A stretch of DNA of 16,659 nt. Source: CAZWXH01 sp964637725 (GTDB taxonomy: Bacteria > Bacillota_I > Bacilli_A > Erysipelotrichales > Coprobacillaceae). The stretch lies in NCBI GenBank assembly GCA_964637725.1, contig CAZWXH010000034.1:1-16659 (forward strand), in the 5' to 3' direction. Shown here one piece after another: positions 15,228 through 16,659 of the stretch. The position numbers and the translations under genes are program-made. Each line of letters begins with the position of its first letter. The first letter of the stretch is position 1. The notes beneath the pieces are model-generated. The model was not told the DNA's origin, did not search any database, and saw only the letters and a list, made by a program, of their open reading frames with translations.

Positions 15228-15806
15228 CTATACCTCCTTGTATCCTAAAATAAATGGTTGAAATTGTGTTTGTTGATGAGCATACGTTAAAGTTTTAATC
15301 ACTTCATCCTCACTAGCAACCATACTATTTGGTTTATTGATATAATCGTCTTGATACATTGGAACAAAATAATAATTTTTAGTATTGAAAAGTGTTAATA
15401 AATTCTTTCCACTATTAGATAAAATATCATTAGAGAATACTCCAAGTACGATAGGAACATTATTTCTCAATGATGATTTAACTAACATTGTGACACAGTT
15501 ATCATTAATTCCATGCACTAATTTTGAAAGAGTCAAACCATCACAAGGATAAACAAAAACCAAGTCCAACTTCTTTGATGGTCCATATACCTCGGACTCT
15601 TGTATTGTTGTGTGAATTTTCTTATTAACAATCTTTACAATTTCATCCTTTAAATCTTTGGCTTTAAAAAACCTAGTATCCATAGAGTTTACATTCGGTG
15701 TTAGAAAAACTTCTATATCATATAATCCATTTAATTCTTTTAAAACTTTTAACATGTTTTTCATACTACAAAACGATCCAGTAATACAAAATCCTAACTT
15801 AAGCAT
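15228..15806 (-). CDS. dpaB: Dipicolinate synthase subunit B
   Basis: Flavoprotein-family subunit of dipicolinate synthase (SpoVFB), which with subunit A oxidises the DapA product to dipicolinic acid in the mother cell. The 192 residues are close to the Bacillus length of about 200. Family features are the N-terminal LGFCITGSFCSM (4-15), VYPCDGLTLSKLVHGINDNCVTMLVKSSLRNN (in the middle, with the conserved PxxGxTLxKLxxxIxDxxVTMxVK pattern), and NTKNYYFVPMYQDDYINKPNSMVA near the C-terminus. The ATG at 15806 lies inside the end of dpaA, an 8-base overlap, with AAAGGGAG just upstream. The end of the gene carries the ribosome-binding site of dapA. No second reading of the gene seems likely. Confidence 0.93.
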   Translation of the reverse strand: MLKLGFCITGSFCSMKNMLKVLKELNGLYDIEVFLTPNVNSMDTRFFKAKDLKDEIVKIVNKKIHTTIQESEVYGPSKKLDLVFVYPCDGLTLSKLVHGINDNCVTMLVKSSLRNNVPIVLGVFSNDILSNSGKNLLTLFNTKNYYFVPMYQDDYINKPNSMVASEDEVIKTLTYAHQQTQFQPFILGYKEV

Positions 15807-16596
15807 TCTCTTGCTCCCTTTCTATTATATTCGCAATAATATGTCCTGCATAACCATAAGCATACTTAGATGGAATTGATGGCAAAATAATACTATTAAT
15901 ACCTTTTGATATAGCATAATGATGATCTATCCCATAAGGATAAGATGCAATATCTACAATCATTATCTTTTCATTTGCACTATCAAGTTTCTGATTATCT
16001 ATCACAACTGATGGTATCGTATTAATCAATATATCAAACTGTGATAAATCAATACTTGATAATTCATGATACTGATAACCTTGTTTAACGATATCATCGG
16101 CAGACTTTGGATTTCTAACACTGATTGTCACATCGGCATTCATTGCTTTTAAATACTTGGCAATTGGTTTCGCACAATGTCCATAACCTAATATACAAAC
16201 TTGACTCTTATAAAGAGGATAACGGCGATGTTTTATCAAATATGAAATTAAACCTTCAGCTGTTAACACACTGTTCTTGAATATAAATTCCTCATTATTC
16301 AATAAACACAGATAACGAAATTTATACTCTTTTGAAGCTTTATCAATATTTGCATTATATACCAAAGTCATAATCAAAGCATTGTCTTTAAGACTTGAAA
16401 AAAAATCATCTTCGATACAAATAGTCTCTTGATATGTTGTTAAACGATTCTTATTATCAATCCCTTTTATTCCCATATAAATAATATCCGCATACTTCAT
16501 ATCTTTAAACTGATCACTTACATAATATCCCTTCCCAATTAACTCCTCCATAACTTCTAATGATCTGATATCATCATGATTAATAAAAATTAACAT
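15799..16596 (-). CDS. dpaA: Dipicolinate synthase subunit A
   Basis: Dehydrogenase-like subunit (SpoVFA) of dipicolinate synthase. The product has 265 residues, shorter than the Bacillus protein of about 297. The N-terminal domain (about 1-125) is weakly conserved. A Rossmann nucleotide-binding fold begins at VCILGYGHCAKPIAKYL (133-149), with GxGxxA at G137, G139 and A142 and a basic SVRN at its second strand end, which suggests NADP(H). The conserved tail LPSIPSKYAYGYAGHIIANII (238-258) matches the family. A TTG four codons upstream keeps the frame open, but the ATG at 16596 directly follows the GAGGTGG Shine-Dalgarno, which covers that TTG, so ATG is the start. It is first in the dpaA-dpaB-dapA unit and overlaps dpaB by eight bases. 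Its presence argues that the organism forms endospores. Confidence 0.92.
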   Translation of the reverse strand: MLIFINHDDIRSLEVMEELIGKGYYVSDQFKDMKYADIIYMGIKGIDNKNRLTTYQETICIEDDFFSSLKDNALIMTLVYNANIDKASKEYKFRYLCLLNNEEFIFKNSVLTAEGLISYLIKHRRYPLYKSQVCILGYGHCAKPIAKYLKAMNADVTISVRNPKSADDIVKQGYQYHELSSIDLSQFDILINTIPSVVIDNQKLDSANEKIMIVDIASYPYGIDHHYAISKGINSIILPSIPSKYAYGYAGHIIANIIEREQENA

Positions 16597-16610
16597 AACC
16601 CACCTCAATA

Positions 16611-16637
16611 TAGAATATGAAAAAAGAATCTAAAGGT
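16611..16637 (-). promoter_or_regulatory. Sigma-K-like promoter of the dipicolinate operon
   Basis: Minus strand: CATATTCTA (16619-16611) fits the sigma-K -10 consensus CATAnnnTA exactly. An AC (16637-16636), the sigma-K -35 core, lies 16 bases upstream. The Bacillus spoVF operon is sigma-K dependent. No good vegetative promoter is visible in the 63 bases present. The predicted start would leave only about ten bases before the ATG, so the ribosome-binding site would sit at the 5' end, a point against. Confidence 0.4.
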
Positions 16638-16659
16638 GAAAAAAAGAAAGATTAATGAC

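Noticed and set aside
1..16659. CRISPR arrays, insertion sequences, tRNA/rRNA genes, phage or defence modules
   Set aside because: No spaced direct repeats, transposase frames, cloverleaf sequences or phage-type genes were seen; all thirteen genes belong to known conserved families.

Overview
The window is AT-rich, and all thirteen protein genes lie on the minus strand, so transcription runs from the right edge to the left. It carries dipicolinate synthase genes, a SpoIIIE/FtsK translocase, an RNase J2-like protein, and the YmfF/YmfH and YnzC-transketolase pairs. This points to a low-GC endospore-forming Firmicute. The very low GC and the gene order, a thinned version of the Bacillus spoVF-dapA-rnjB-spoIIIE-ymfFH region, would fit an Erysipelotrichia/Coprobacillus-type lineage. 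That placement is inference; I cannot search a database here.

Layout in transcription order: (1) about 16.6-14.4 kb, a tight three-gene unit dpaA-dpaB-dapA for making the spore compound dipicolinic acid, with a sigma-K-like promoter match in front. (2) 14.3-12.6 kb, an RNase J2-type protein with several metal-ligand positions changed. (3) 12.5-10.2 kb, a membrane-anchored FtsK/SpoIIIE DNA translocase, probably starting at TTG. (4) 10.0-5.2 kb, a nucleoside (BMP/Nup-type) ABC importer: lipoprotein, then a terminator, then a two-domain ATPase and two permeases whose genes overlap. (5) 5.2-2.6 kb, two overlapping M16 peptidase-family genes of equal length, the first without and the second with the HXXEH zinc motif. 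(6) 2.58-2.42 kb, a small RNA gene with its own strong promoter that I read as 6S RNA (ssrS). It is followed directly by ynzC. (7) 2.1-0.1 kb, transketolase, ended by a clear terminator.

Intergenic gaps are short (none over about 210 bases) and mostly hold terminators and promoters, listed separately. No mobile element, CRISPR array, tRNA, rRNA or defence-type module was seen. The content is mainly conserved housekeeping and sporulation genes. The least obvious item is the 6S RNA gene between ymfH and ynzC. I found no convincing new multi-gene system.
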